Shown here: piece after piece, positions 1 to 5,488 of the stretch
How the letters are laid out: every line of letters starts with the position of its first letter
Numbering within the stretch: position 1 is the first letter of the stretch
Assembly: GCA_946410535.1 (NCBI GenBank)
Contig: CAMKAR010000147.1
Span: forward strand, 1-5,790
Reading direction: 5' to 3'
Source of the DNA: an uncultured Bacteroidales bacterium
GTDB lineage: Bacteria > Bacteroidota > Bacteroidia > Bacteroidales > F082
Length of the DNA: 5,790 nucleotides
Translations under genes and position numbers: made by a program
Notes under the pieces: generated by a model
Database searches by the model: none
What the model was told of the DNA's origin: nothing
The model's input: only the letters and a program-made list of their open reading frames with translations

Positions 1-181
1 GCGCGATGTAGAAGTTGGCGCGTTGGGCGGGTTTCTCGTTGTGACGGATGTAGTAGGTCAGTCCGTTTTCGAGTTTGCCGCGCCTCACGTTTTGGTCGAA
101 GGGCACAGGCATACTTTGCTGGGCGAGCATCGTCGCGCTCATGGCCAGCGTTGCCAGTAGGGTTAGGGTTAGTCTTTTCAT
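1..181 (-). CDS. Secreted M16 family metallopeptidase (pitrilysin/insulinase-like), N-terminal fragment
   Basis: Only the first 60 codons lie in the window; the gene continues past the left edge. The ATG at 181 is followed by a signal peptide (residues 1-20, hydrophobic [16 protein letters not shown], probable cleavage between A20 and QQ). The mature start carries the pattern [20 protein letters not shown] followed by [15 protein letters not shown]. This is the characteristic opening of the N-terminal domain in Bacteroidetes M16 zinc peptidases. The zinc-binding HxxEH motif normally follows 20-30 residues later, so it would lie just outside the window and cannot be checked. The protein probably acts in the periplasm or at the outer membrane on peptides. 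No Shine-Dalgarno sequence is present; an A-rich stretch (AATAAAATAAAAAG) precedes the ATG, as is usual in Bacteroidetes. It follows rsmG in the same direction after 133 nt. No clear promoter of its own was found, so read-through from rsmG is possible. Confidence 0.88.
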   Translation of the reverse strand, partial: MKRLTLTLLATLAMSATMLAQQSMPVPFDQNVRRGKLENGLTYYIRHNEKPAQRANFYIA

Positions 182-210
182 CTTTTTATTTTATTGGTTT
201 GTTGCTGTCG

Positions 211-292
211 TTAGGCCCCACACTGCGCTATGCTTGTGCGGGGTTAATAAGGTGTCGTCCCTTCGGGACGGGTCTCACGGGGTGCATGAGCC
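211..292. repeat. Cluster of three short hairpins in the spacer between rsmG and the M16 gene
   Basis: Three inverted repeats lie side by side. Positions 216-243: CCCC-A-CAC pairs with GTG-C-GGGG around a 12-nt loop. Positions 256-270: CGTCCC and GGGACG around the loop TTC, a perfect 6-bp stem. Positions 271-292: GG-T-CTCA pairs with TGAG-CC around a 9-nt loop, with one bulged T. None is followed by a T-run on either strand, so they are poor intrinsic terminators. They resemble REP-like intergenic palindromes and could stabilise or process the rsmG 3' end. No ORF, RNA gene or clear promoter was seen in the 182-314 spacer. Confidence 0.5.
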
Positions 293-314
293 TGTAAAGC
301 CCCGCAGTCCCGCG

Positions 315-941
315 TCAATACAAATGTATCACATACTTCTCCTTGAAATACTCCTCCTTAAACCATTTGCTGATGATGGCTTTCTTGTAGTGCCAATAGC
401 GGCCAAGAGCCTTGAACTCTTCGGTGAGGTCGCCGCCTTTCAAATAAAGGATGCCGCCAGCTTCTACGTCTCCTCTGATTCTCAGCTTGTTGCCAGCCAG
501 ATTGGCGATCTCGGGCAGGGTCATCACGGCGCGACCAGTGATTACGTCGAACTTCGCTTTCACCTCTTCGGCGCGTTTCTGTTCGGCTACTACATTCTCC
601 AATCCGATGGCCTCCTTCACGGCGTTCACCACCTTTATCTTCTTGCCAGTGCCGTCTATCAAGAAGAACTCGGTCTGTGGAAACATGATGGCCAGGGGGA
701 TGCCGGGGAATCCGCCGCCCGTGCCGAGGTCCATCACATTCATGCCAGGCAGCAACTCGTAGTATTTGGCGATGGCCAACGAGTGCACGACGTGGTGCTC
801 ATAGAAGTGCTCCATGTCCTTGCGCGAAATCACGTTGATTTTGCTGTTCCAATCCAAATATAAGTCTTTCAACTGGTTATATTGCTCCTTCTGGCGCTCG
901 GTCAGGTCGGGGAAATACTGAAAAAGGCTCTTCGTGTCCAT
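315..941 (-). CDS. rsmG: 16S rRNA (guanine(527)-N(7))-methyltransferase RsmG (GidB)
   Basis: This 208-residue protein transfers a methyl group from S-adenosylmethionine to N7 of G527 in the 530 loop of 16S rRNA. Length and motifs fit RsmG. With the ATG at 941 as start, they are NVISRKD at 36-42, the SAM-binding glycine loop VMDLGTGGGFPGIP at 69-82, GTGKKIKVV at 97-105, TGRAV at 135-139 and YLKGG at 166-170. The frame could be extended to a TTG at 965, but that codon falls inside a good promoter -7 box (963-970), so its message would begin downstream of it. The ATG at 941 also gives the usual N-terminus (MDTKSLFQYFPDL). The gene is divergent from the glucosaminidase gene with 99 nt between their starts. 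The M16 peptidase follows downstream. In other bacteria, loss of RsmG gives low-level streptomycin resistance (family knowledge). Confidence 0.96.
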   Translation of the reverse strand: MDTKSLFQYFPDLTERQKEQYNQLKDLYLDWNSKINVISRKDMEHFYEHHVVHSLAIAKYYELLPGMNVMDLGTGGGFPGIPLAIMFPQTEFFLIDGTGKKIKVVNAVKEAIGLENVVAEQKRAEEVKAKFDVITGRAVMTLPEIANLAGNKLRIRGDVEAGGILYLKGGDLTEEFKALGRYWHYKKAIISKWFKEEYFKEKYVIHLY

Positions 942-962
942 ATTTTTGCACAAAATTGGCTT

Positions 963-970
963 CAAAGATA
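963..970 (-). promoter_or_regulatory. Promoter -7 element for rsmG
   Basis: On the minus strand the sequence reads TATCTTTG, an exact match to the Bacteroidetes -7 consensus TAnnTTTG. Transcription would start a few bases downstream, near 957, leaving a leader of about 16 nt before the ATG at 941. No convincing TTG -33 element was found at the expected distance, so the call rests on the -7 box and its position. Confidence 0.55.
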
Positions 971-1012
971 CGGAAAATTTCGTTTTGTCATCGTTGGTTC
1001 CCGAAAATGTTG

Positions 1013-1020
1013 TAATTTTA
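1013..1020 (+). promoter_or_regulatory. Possible promoter -7 element for the glucosaminidase gene
   Basis: TAATTTTA matches the Bacteroidetes -7 consensus TAnnTTTG except for the last base. It lies 20 nt before the ATG at 1041, giving a start site near 1025. The nearest TTG (994-996) is only 16 nt upstream, shorter than the usual 19-21, so this is a weak call. Confidence 0.35.
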
Positions 1021-1040
1021 CACCTTTATTTTGAACGATT

Positions 1041-2000
1041 ATGAGGAAACTGTTTTTTGCTTTTGTTATGCTGTTGCCGTTGTCGCTGCTGGCGCAACGC
1101 ATCACCCCTGAGGAATACATCCAGACCTACAAGGACATCGCCATGCAAGAGATGCGCGACCATAAGATTCCGGCATCCATCACTTTGGCGCAAGGTTTGC
1201 TCGAATCGGGGGCGGGCAACAGCGCCTTGGCGCGTGAGGCGAAGAACCACTTCGGCATCAAGTGCCACAAGGGCTGGACGGGCAAAACCTACTACATGGA
1301 CGACGACGAGAAGGACGAGTGCTTCCGCAAATACAAGAACGCCGAGGAGTCGTTCCGCGACCACTCGGAATTCCTTTGTGGTCGCTCGCGTTATGCCGCT
1401 CTTTTCGACCTTGAAATCACCGACTACAAAGGCTGGGCACGAGGACTCAAGGCGGCGGGCTATGCCACCAACCCGAAATATGCCCAGTTGCTCATCGACC
1501 GCATTGAGCTTTATGATCTCGCCAAATACGACAAAATCGCCTTGGGCCAGATGACCGACGACAACCAACTGCCCGACATTGCGCCCGAAGACGAACTGTT
1601 GGAGTTGGCCTTCTCACCCGAAAACCGTTCGACCTACGAGTTGGTCGACATGACGGCTGACAAGCGTTTCATCTACGAGAACAACGGTGTGCGCTTCGTC
1701 TATGCCAAGGAGGGAGAAACGCCCGAACAGTTGGCTAAGGATTTCAACATCAAGTATAAGAAATTCTGTGAATACAACCTGCTGCGTCGTCCCGACGAGA
1801 TGGTGTTCCACAGTGGCGATGTGGTGTATCTTGCCAGGCTGAAAAACAAGAACTGGAAGGCGAAGAAATACACCGTTGCCGAAGGCGAAACCCTCCGCGA
1901 TGTGGCCTTGCGCTTCGCCGTGAAGCCCGAGAAGATCATGAAAAAGAACGGCTTGCAGTCGGCCCGACTGCAAACGGGACAAGTGCTATGGCTAAGGTGA
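1041..2000 (+). CDS. Secreted glucosaminidase (GH73-type peptidoglycan hydrolase) with C-terminal LysM-like segments
   Basis: The 319-residue protein has a signal peptide (residues 1-18, FFAFVMLLPLSLLA, then QR). A glucosaminidase domain spans about 22-165. It contains the motif ITLAQGLLESGAGNSALA at 47-64, where E55 is the expected catalytic glutamate, then NHFGIKC, YKNAEESFRDHSEFL and YATNPKYAQLLIDRI, all usual for GH73-type N-acetylglucosaminidases. Two LysM-like segments follow. Residues 215-266 (VRFVYAKEGETPEQLAKDF ... SGDVVYLA) are degenerate; 275-319 (KKYTVAEGETLRDVALRF ... LQTGQVLWLR) are clearer and end the protein. The enzyme probably cleaves the glycan strands of peptidoglycan in the periplasm, with the LysM part holding it to the wall. 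The ATG at 1041 is the only start that keeps the signal peptide complete. The gene is divergent from rsmG and convergent with the T9SS gene, sharing a terminator with it. Confidence 0.92.
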   Translation: MRKLFFAFVMLLPLSLLAQRITPEEYIQTYKDIAMQEMRDHKIPASITLAQGLLESGAGNSALAREAKNHFGIKCHKGWTGKTYYMDDDEKDECFRKYKNAEESFRDHSEFLCGRSRYAALFDLEITDYKGWARGLKAAGYATNPKYAQLLIDRIELYDLAKYDKIALGQMTDDNQLPDIAPEDELLELAFSPENRSTYELVDMTADKRFIYENNGVRFVYAKEGETPEQLAKDFNIKYKKFCEYNLLRRPDEMVFHSGDVVYLARLKNKNWKAKKYTVAEGETLRDVALRFAVKPEKIMKKNGLQSARLQTGQVLWLR

Positions 2001-2022
2001 GGCTAAAGTGAAGGCAAAAAAC

Positions 2023-2052
2023 AAGCGGTGCCGTGATTCTTCGGCACCGCTT
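2023..2052. terminator. Bidirectional intrinsic terminator between convergent genes
   Basis: A perfect 11-bp stem (AAGCGGTGCCG at 2023-2033 pairing with CGGCACCGCTT at 2042-2052) closes an 8-nt loop. On the plus strand it starts 22 nt after the glucosaminidase stop and is followed by TTAATTATTT. On the minus strand it lies 21 nt after the T9SS gene stop and is followed by TGTTTTTTGCC, the better T-run. It probably ends both transcripts. Confidence 0.88.
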
Positions 2053-2073
2053 AATTATTTGTTGTGCAATGAA

Positions 2074-4818
2074 TTATTCAACAACGATTTTCTGCGTCTT
2101 GACGTTGTCGCCGTCGATGAGGCGCAAAACGTAAACGCCCGGTGTCATCCCGTTGGTAGAGACGTTGCGCGCAACGTCTTTAGTGACGATGACGCGCCCC
2201 ATCACGTCCACCACCTGTAGGGACGCATCGCGTGCATCCGCCTCATTGATGCGTATTTCGCCATCGGCAATGTACGCAAACGGCCGGTTCGCAGACGTCT
2301 CGTCTGCGGGTTCGGAAAACACCAAGCGGAAGCGCGAGGCGTAGTCGGTGGTCTTGGCGGTGAAGGTGTAGGATGCGGTAGAGGGGCGGGTATCGTTTAA
2401 ACCCCCTTGCCCCCTTAAAAGGGGGATGAGGTCTATGTCCGCGCCGGTGAGGTTGTCAATCAAATGTAGGTATTCCAAATCAAGGTTTTGCGTGTCGAAG
2501 GTCAAGGTGTAGGTGCCGTTTTTGGCGGCCTTGAAATTAATCGGGATTTCGTCTGTTGTAGAGACGTGCCATGGCGCGTCTCTACCAACGGTGGCCACGG
2601 CGTAATCCTTCCCGCCGTGCGGGATATAGATTTTGCTTGTGCGGTCGCTGAGGCTGAATTTCTCCAAGGTGTTGCCCTCGCCGAAGCGGATGATGGCGCG
2701 GTCGGTGGCAGCGGGCGTTGAGCCGTCCCTGTTTGTGTTTGCGTTGCCTTCCACCAAGTCGATGCTGAGGAGGTTGCTTTGTGCGACTATGGGGTTTCTT
2801 GAAATTCTTATCTTTTCCCCGGTCGTGGTGGCTTGCGTGAAGAATCCTTCCATCGGGTGGACGACCCCCGTGGCGGGAATGAGACCGTCGCCGTCGGTGT
2901 TCATCCTGTAGAGGCTGCGGTATGCGCCCGTGGCGTTGTCATAGACGTAGGCATCGCAAGGGAACGGATTGCCATGCAAATGCCAGCCCTTAAAGTCGTA
3001 GTTTCCACTGTAAATAAGACTTATGACATCGTCGTCGGCGGAGGCGTTGAGGCTGTTGCTCAAAACGATGTCCATGTCGGAGGCATTGGCGTAGAGATAG
3101 CCGTACCTAAGCATAGCCTGTATCCTAGTGATAGCCCCCGCCTTGTAGTTGCGCCATTCGAGACCGTCGGGGAAATTATTTGCGAAAAAGTAAAAGTCGA
3201 AGTCGCTCTCGGTGGTGATGAGGCCCAAGGCCGTGGGTTCAGGACCGGGGAAGACACTCGTCGGGAAGCCTACCAGATACCAACCGCCGTCGGTGCTTTC
3301 GCCATAGCCCGTGATGTGCTTCTTGATGGTCGCATTGACATCGCTGTTGCTTTTCAGTTGCCCGCCGTCCTCGATGGTGAGGTTGCTGCCGCCTACGGCG
3401 GTGACGCTGTTGGCCTCGGCCACGCAGCCCTCGGGCACGGTGGCGTTGGCAAAGAGGTAAATATCGTCTTCCAAGGTGGGGACGCCTTCGGGCACCCAGT
3501 TGGAGGCTTCGCACCAACTGCCTTCGGAGGCGAAGGACTTGACCGCGACCAAGGTGGCCGTGATGGTGACATCCTCCTCAGGCATCGCGAGCGTGTAGGC
3601 GTCGCCGCTTGGGGTGAGTGTGCCCGCCGAAGCGGAATAGCCATTGCTCGGAATGTAGCCAACCGGCGCACTGATGTTTAGGGCAACGCTCTCTCCATTC
3701 CCTGCATACGACGTGCCCTCGTAGGCCAAGCCGATGCTGCCCGCCACACCGACAGTGATGCCATCCTCGCCGCTGACGGCATAGCCGTACATCGCCTGCC
3801 CTTCCACATCGTTGCCTTGGATGCCGCCGATGTTGCCGGCATAGGGATCACGGTAGTAGTTGTTGCTGTAAGTGTTGTTGGCCCCAGAATTCATGCCGAC
3901 AATTCCACCTTGGCAATCATTAACATAACTCATTATCCCCAAATGCAAGCAGTTGCTTACCGAGCTACTTTCTGCTTCTCCTACGATGCCGCCGACATAA
4001 TAATGCCCTGAGACGTATGCAGATGCAGCGTTTACGCAATGGTTGACGGTGCTGTTATAAACTGTTCCGACAATGCCTCCTCTGTAGCTAAAGACTCCTG
4101 AAGGATGCTCAACTCTCCCGAAGTTTTGGCAACCGGTAATGATTGTGTTGTTGGATCTTCCCACGATGCCACCGGTAAAACTGCCTCCCCGAACATTTCC
4201 ACGGTTTTGGCAATCGATGATGCTGCTGTTCTCGGCATCTCCAGCGATACCGCCATAATAATTGCCTTCATGAGTATAATCTTCCAATATGAGGGAAGCC
4301 TTATTGACGCAGTTTCTGATGGTGCCGTAATACACACTTCCGGCAATGCCTCCAAGATAATATCCGTAGTCTCCGATGCTGCTTTGGTCGAGCGTGAGGT
4401 TTTCCACCATGCCGCCGTTGCCTATTACTCCGAAGATGGCATAATAGTACCCGTTGCCGCTGAGGGTTATGTTGGTGATGGTGTGGCCGCCGCCGTTGAA
4501 GTGGCCGCAGAATTGGTTGTTCCAGTTGCCGACGGGCGTGTAGTCTTTCCCTGAATAGTCGAGGTCGGCGGTCATCAGGAAGTGGGTGCCGCTGTAGGTG
4601 GTGCCGCCGTTTACGTCGGCGGCCAACTGGTCCATATCGTCGGTGGTGGCGATGATGAATGGGTCGGTTTCGGTGCCGCTTCCGCCGCCGAATTGCGCCC
4701 ACGCCGCAGCGGGCGCAAGCAGGGCGAACATCAAGAGCGCGAAAGCGCGTTTCGTTTTGATTTTCAGGTTTTTGTTGGCAGTGGCTGCCAGGCTTGGGAT
4801 GTTAAGTTTGGTAGTCAT
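2074..4818 (-). CDS. Large secreted surface protein with GLUG-type repeats and a T9SS type A sorting tail
   Basis: The 914-residue protein starts with an unusually long signal peptide. Residues 1-24 are polar and basic, 25-41 hydrophobic (AFALLMFALLAPAAAWA), with cleavage likely between A41 and Q42. Residues 42-128 are a Gly/Thr-rich lead-in (DPFIIATTDDMDQLA, GGGHTITNITL). Residues 129-335 hold GLUG-type repeats, probably a right-handed beta-helix or solenoid. Residues 370-425 look like a bacterial repeat/Ig-like module (YTLAMPEEDVTITATLV). Residues 430-680 form a beta-rich region common in Prevotella-type secreted proteins (GGWYLVGFPT, WHLHGNPFPCDAYVY, GVVHPMEGFF). Residues 700-840 form another beta module, and 845-914 are the sorting tail (LQVVDVMGRVIV, GMTPGVYVLRL, KTQKIVVE). 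The tail implies export through the Sec system and T9SS and attachment at the surface. An adhesin or glycan-binding role is plausible but not shown. There are no catalytic motifs I recognise. The 3' third contains several palindromic repeats translated in frame. Confidence 0.9.
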   Translation of the reverse strand: MTTKLNIPSLAATANKNLKIKTKRAFALLMFALLAPAAAWAQFGGGSGTETDPFIIATTDDMDQLAADVNGGTTYSGTHFLMTADLDYSGKDYTPVGNWNNQFCGHFNGGGHTITNITLSGNGYYYAIFGVIGNGGMVENLTLDQSSIGDYGYYLGGIAGSVYYGTIRNCVNKASLILEDYTHEGNYYGGIAGDAENSSIIDCQNRGNVRGGSFTGGIVGRSNNTIITGCQNFGRVEHPSGVFSYRGGIVGTVYNSTVNHCVNAASAYVSGHYYVGGIVGEAESSSVSNCLHLGIMSYVNDCQGGIVGMNSGANNTYSNNYYRDPYAGNIGGIQGNDVEGQAMYGYAVSGEDGITVGVAGSIGLAYEGTSYAGNGESVALNISAPVGYIPSNGYSASAGTLTPSGDAYTLAMPEEDVTITATLVAVKSFASEGSWCEASNWVPEGVPTLEDDIYLFANATVPEGCVAEANSVTAVGGSNLTIEDGGQLKSNSDVNATIKKHITGYGESTDGGWYLVGFPTSVFPGPEPTALGLITTESDFDFYFFANNFPDGLEWRNYKAGAITRIQAMLRYGYLYANASDMDIVLSNSLNASADDDVISLIYSGNYDFKGWHLHGNPFPCDAYVYDNATGAYRSLYRMNTDGDGLIPATGVVHPMEGFFTQATTTGEKIRISRNPIVAQSNLLSIDLVEGNANTNRDGSTPAATDRAIIRFGEGNTLEKFSLSDRTSKIYIPHGGKDYAVATVGRDAPWHVSTTDEIPINFKAAKNGTYTLTFDTQNLDLEYLHLIDNLTGADIDLIPLLRGQGGLNDTRPSTASYTFTAKTTDYASRFRLVFSEPADETSANRPFAYIADGEIRINEADARDASLQVVDVMGRVIVTKDVARNVSTNGMTPGVYVLRLIDGDNVKTQKIVVE
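2157..2182. repeat. Palindromic repeat (TAGAGACG family) inside the T9SS sorting-tail coding sequence
   Basis: AGACGTTGCG joined directly to CGCAACGTCT forms a perfect 20-bp palindrome at 2160-2179. It extends with one mismatch to TAG...TTA at 2157-2182. It is translated within residues 879-887 (TKDVARNVS) of the sorting tail. The outer arms GTAGAGACG and CGTCTYTA match the longer palindrome at 2555-2589, so the two look like members of one repeat family. Confidence 0.7.
2221..2239. repeat. Short imperfect palindrome in the T9SS sorting-tail coding sequence
   Basis: GGACGCA (2221-2227) pairs at 6 of 7 positions with TGCATCC (2233-2239) around a 5-nt centre. It encodes ARDAS in the sorting tail. 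It is weaker than its neighbours but has the style of a REP-like element, with arms beginning TAGGGACGCA. Confidence 0.4.
2290..2308. repeat. Perfect hairpin repeat at the border of the sorting tail
   Basis: CGCAGACG (2290-2297) and CGTCTGCG (2301-2308) are perfect inverted copies around TCT. It encodes ADETSANR, the linker between the last beta module (RLVFSEP) and the sorting tail (PFAYIADGEI). The position suggests insertion into a linker rather than codon-driven chance. Confidence 0.6.
2401..2425. repeat. CCCCCTT repeat element translated in frame
   Basis: CCCCCTT occurs twice in tandem (2402-2408 and 2410-2416). The second copy is followed by AA and the inverted copy AAGGGGG (2419-2425), giving a perfect 7-bp stem. 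This belongs to a style of interspersed repeat seen in intergenic and in-frame positions of several bacterial phyla. Here it encodes PLLRGQGG within residues 797-808, breaking an otherwise ordinary path from GADIDL to SYTFTAKTTDYASRFRLVFS. Confidence 0.7.
2555..2589. repeat. 35-bp palindromic repeat (TAGAGACG family) translated in frame
   Basis: GTTGTAGAGACG (2555-2566) and CGTCTCTACCAAC (2577-2589) are inverted copies with one bulged C, around TGCCATGGCG, which is itself mostly palindromic. It encodes VGRDAPWHVSTT (residues 744-755), between the strand DYAVAT and the strand EIPINFKAAKNGTYTL. It shares its arms with the palindrome at 2157-2182. Confidence 0.75.
3814..4434 (-). repeat. Coding region of about six to seven GLUG-type protein repeats
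   Basis: Residues 129-335 of the T9SS protein contain GGIAG or GGIVG at 156, 189, 216, 247, 276 and 304, and a diverged GGIQG at 331, spaced 27-33 residues apart. After each core comes a stretch such as SxIxNCxNxG with a cysteine at 170, 203, 230, 261 and 290. The unit resembles the GLUG motif of secreted bacterial adhesins and IgA-peptidase-like proteins. At the DNA level the copies have diverged, so this is not a fresh tandem duplication. The segment is more AT-rich than the rest of the gene. Confidence 0.78.
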
Positions 4819-4821
4819 CTG
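4782..4821. repeat. 40-bp direct repeat, left copy, covering the start of the T9SS gene
   Basis: Positions 4782-4821 match 5550-5589 in the same orientation at 38 of 40 bases. The differences are C/T at 4788/5557 and G/T at 4796/5565, approximately. On the minus strand it runs from CAG just before the ATG through codon 12, encoding MTTKLNI-x-SL-x-A. Identity stops abruptly on both sides. Confidence 0.85.
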
Positions 4822-4871
4822 ATGTTATGGATTTATTAGTTAAAAATGATTATTGCCTTGTTTTGACGGTG

Positions 4872-4902
4872 CAAAAATAGGGAAAAACGATGATTTTTCA
4901 AA
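4872..4902 (-). promoter_or_regulatory. Strong promoter for the T9SS surface protein gene
   Basis: On the minus strand, TTTG (4902-4899), exactly 19 nt, then TATTTTTG (4879-4872) match the Bacteroidetes -33/-7 consensus perfectly. Transcription would start near 4867, giving a leader of about 48 nt. The region is very AT-rich. Its -33 element lies only 8 nt from that of the opposite promoter, so the two form a back-to-back pair. Confidence 0.8.
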
Positions 4903-4910
4903 CAATTATG

Positions 4911-4939
4911 TTGCATATCCAAAAATTGTTGTACTTTTG
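4911..4939 (+). promoter_or_regulatory. Promoter for a plus-strand non-coding transcript
   Basis: TTG (4911-4913), 18 nt, then TACTTTTG (4932-4939) match the Bacteroidetes consensus TTG ... TAnnTTTG. The predicted start is near 4944. No plus-strand coding sequence follows; the next plus-strand signal is an intrinsic terminator ending at 5078. Confidence 0.7.
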
Positions 4940-4943
4940 CAGT

Positions 4944-5078
4944 TAGAAACAAGCCGTGTGTGGCCGATGTATATGGGTAGTGCGAAGTCCCCGCCAGCAT
5001 AGCATCACACTCTTTCGAGCGTAAACCTCCCACACGCATTCTGGGGCGAAATCAAAGGCATCGGAAGATGCCTTTTTT
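4944..5078 (+). ncRNA. Candidate free-standing structured small RNA, about 135 nt
   Basis: The stretch between a consensus promoter and an intrinsic terminator has no credible plus-strand ORF. It can fold. A closing helix pairs CGUGUG (4955-4960) plus GG (4962-4963) with CACACG (5031-5036) plus CC (5029-5030), one U bulged. Inside, GAUG-U-AU (4966-4972) pairs with AU-A-(G)-CAUC (4999-5006), and CUC-UUUC-GAG (5010-5019) makes a small hairpin. CCCCG (4989-4993) can also pair with UGGGG (5042-5046) outside the closing helix, a possible pseudoknot. I looked for, and did not find, the SRP RNA apical signature, tmRNA parts or a tRNA. A Bacteroidales 6S-like RNA is possible but I cannot confirm it. 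Its start site is estimated from the -7 box. Minus-strand genes flank it on both sides, so it is not a 5' leader. Confidence 0.55.
5054..5078 (+). terminator. Intrinsic terminator of the candidate small RNA
   Basis: A 9-bp perfect stem, AAAGGCATC (5054-5062) and GATGCCTTT (5067-5075), closes a GGAA loop and runs into a T-tract (5073-5078). The T-run lies on the plus-strand side, so the main direction is plus. The stop codon of the 136-residue minus-strand ORF (TGA, 5080-5078) abuts it. On the minus strand the same hairpin is followed only by GATTTCG, a weaker terminator for that gene. Confidence 0.85.
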
Positions 5079-5488
5079 CATTCTTTATTGTCAATAGCCG
5101 TAATGCAATACTGGACTTTTTCGTGGGTGCTACGTCTCACGCCAACAGTCATCTTCACCGTCCCGATACCAACGAGTTCGTGTTCCATGATGATAATCCT
5201 TTCGAATGGCTTCTGGTTCTTGTTGTCCATTTTTGTCTTTCTGACAGACACTTTCTTCGCTCCCACAAGAATGGAGTCAAGTTGGAGCACCGCCAATGTT
5301 GAAAGGTAGCTTTTGGCTGCGTGTTCGCTGGTTTCGACAATGGAGACCATACGAATATTGATGTAGTCTTTCAAAGAGAGATTGTACTTCCTTTGCGACG
5401 GGTTCTTAGCCTTCCAATCACGATAGAAATCGCGGATGATGGTTTCCCTTGCCTTAATATCTTCTATGGACCTGCCTTCTGGTATCAT
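5078..5488 (-). CDS. Unrecognised 136-residue basic protein
   Basis: I do not recognise the family. The ORF runs from the ATG at 5488; a TAA two codons upstream in the same frame rules out an earlier start. The N-terminal half looks helical (RSIEDIKARETIIRDFYRDW at 6-25, then SLKDYINIRMVSIVETSEHAAKSYLSTLAVLQL at 38-70 in several helices). A basic stretch follows at 78-93 (KKVSVRKTKMDNKNQK), then a beta-rich end (ERIIIMEHELVGIGTVKMTVGVRR ... KVQYCITAI). It has no signal peptide or membrane segment, so it is likely cytoplasmic. The basic middle could touch nucleic acid, but that is inference. Codons look natural and the sequence has well-formed amphipathic segments, so I believe it is a real gene. 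Base composition is lower in GC than the flanking genes. It overlaps the upstream 33-codon ORF by ATGA. Confidence 0.75.
   Translation of the reverse strand: MIPEGRSIEDIKARETIIRDFYRDWKAKNPSQRKYNLSLKDYINIRMVSIVETSEHAAKSYLSTLAVLQLDSILVGAKKVSVRKTKMDNKNQKPFERIIIMEHELVGIGTVKMTVGVRRSTHEKVQYCITAIDNKE

Noticed and set aside
75..863. 262-codon plus-strand ORF opposite the M16 and rsmG genes
   Set aside because: It lies antisense to two well-recognised genes and matches no family. It is a shadow of their GC-rich codons.
942..965. Eight-codon N-terminal extension of RsmG from TTG at 965
   Set aside because: The TTG lies inside the TATCTTTG -7 box, so the message would start downstream of it. The ATG at 941 gives the usual RsmG N-terminus.
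2833..3681. 282-codon plus-strand ORF opposite the T9SS gene
   Set aside because: It lies opposite a gene with a clear signal peptide, domain pattern and sorting tail. The Val/Gly/Ala-rich translation is typical of an antisense frame.
4695..4748. Inverted repeats GCGCCC...GGGCGC and GCGC-GAAA-GCGC in the T9SS signal peptide region
   Set aside because: They sit in codons for an Ala-rich signal peptide and basic n-region, where GC-rich codons easily make short stems. They match no repeat elsewhere in the window.
4836..5039. 67-codon minus-strand ORF upstream of the T9SS gene
   Set aside because: It runs straight through both consensus promoters and lies opposite the candidate small RNA. Its composition is not protein-like and it has no plausible start signal of its own.
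4944..5078. Identification of the plus-strand RNA as SRP RNA, tmRNA or a riboswitch
   Set aside because: The GGAA loop belongs to the terminator and lacks the SRP asymmetric loop motif. There is no tRNA-like end or tag ORF, and no plus-strand gene follows that a riboswitch could control.
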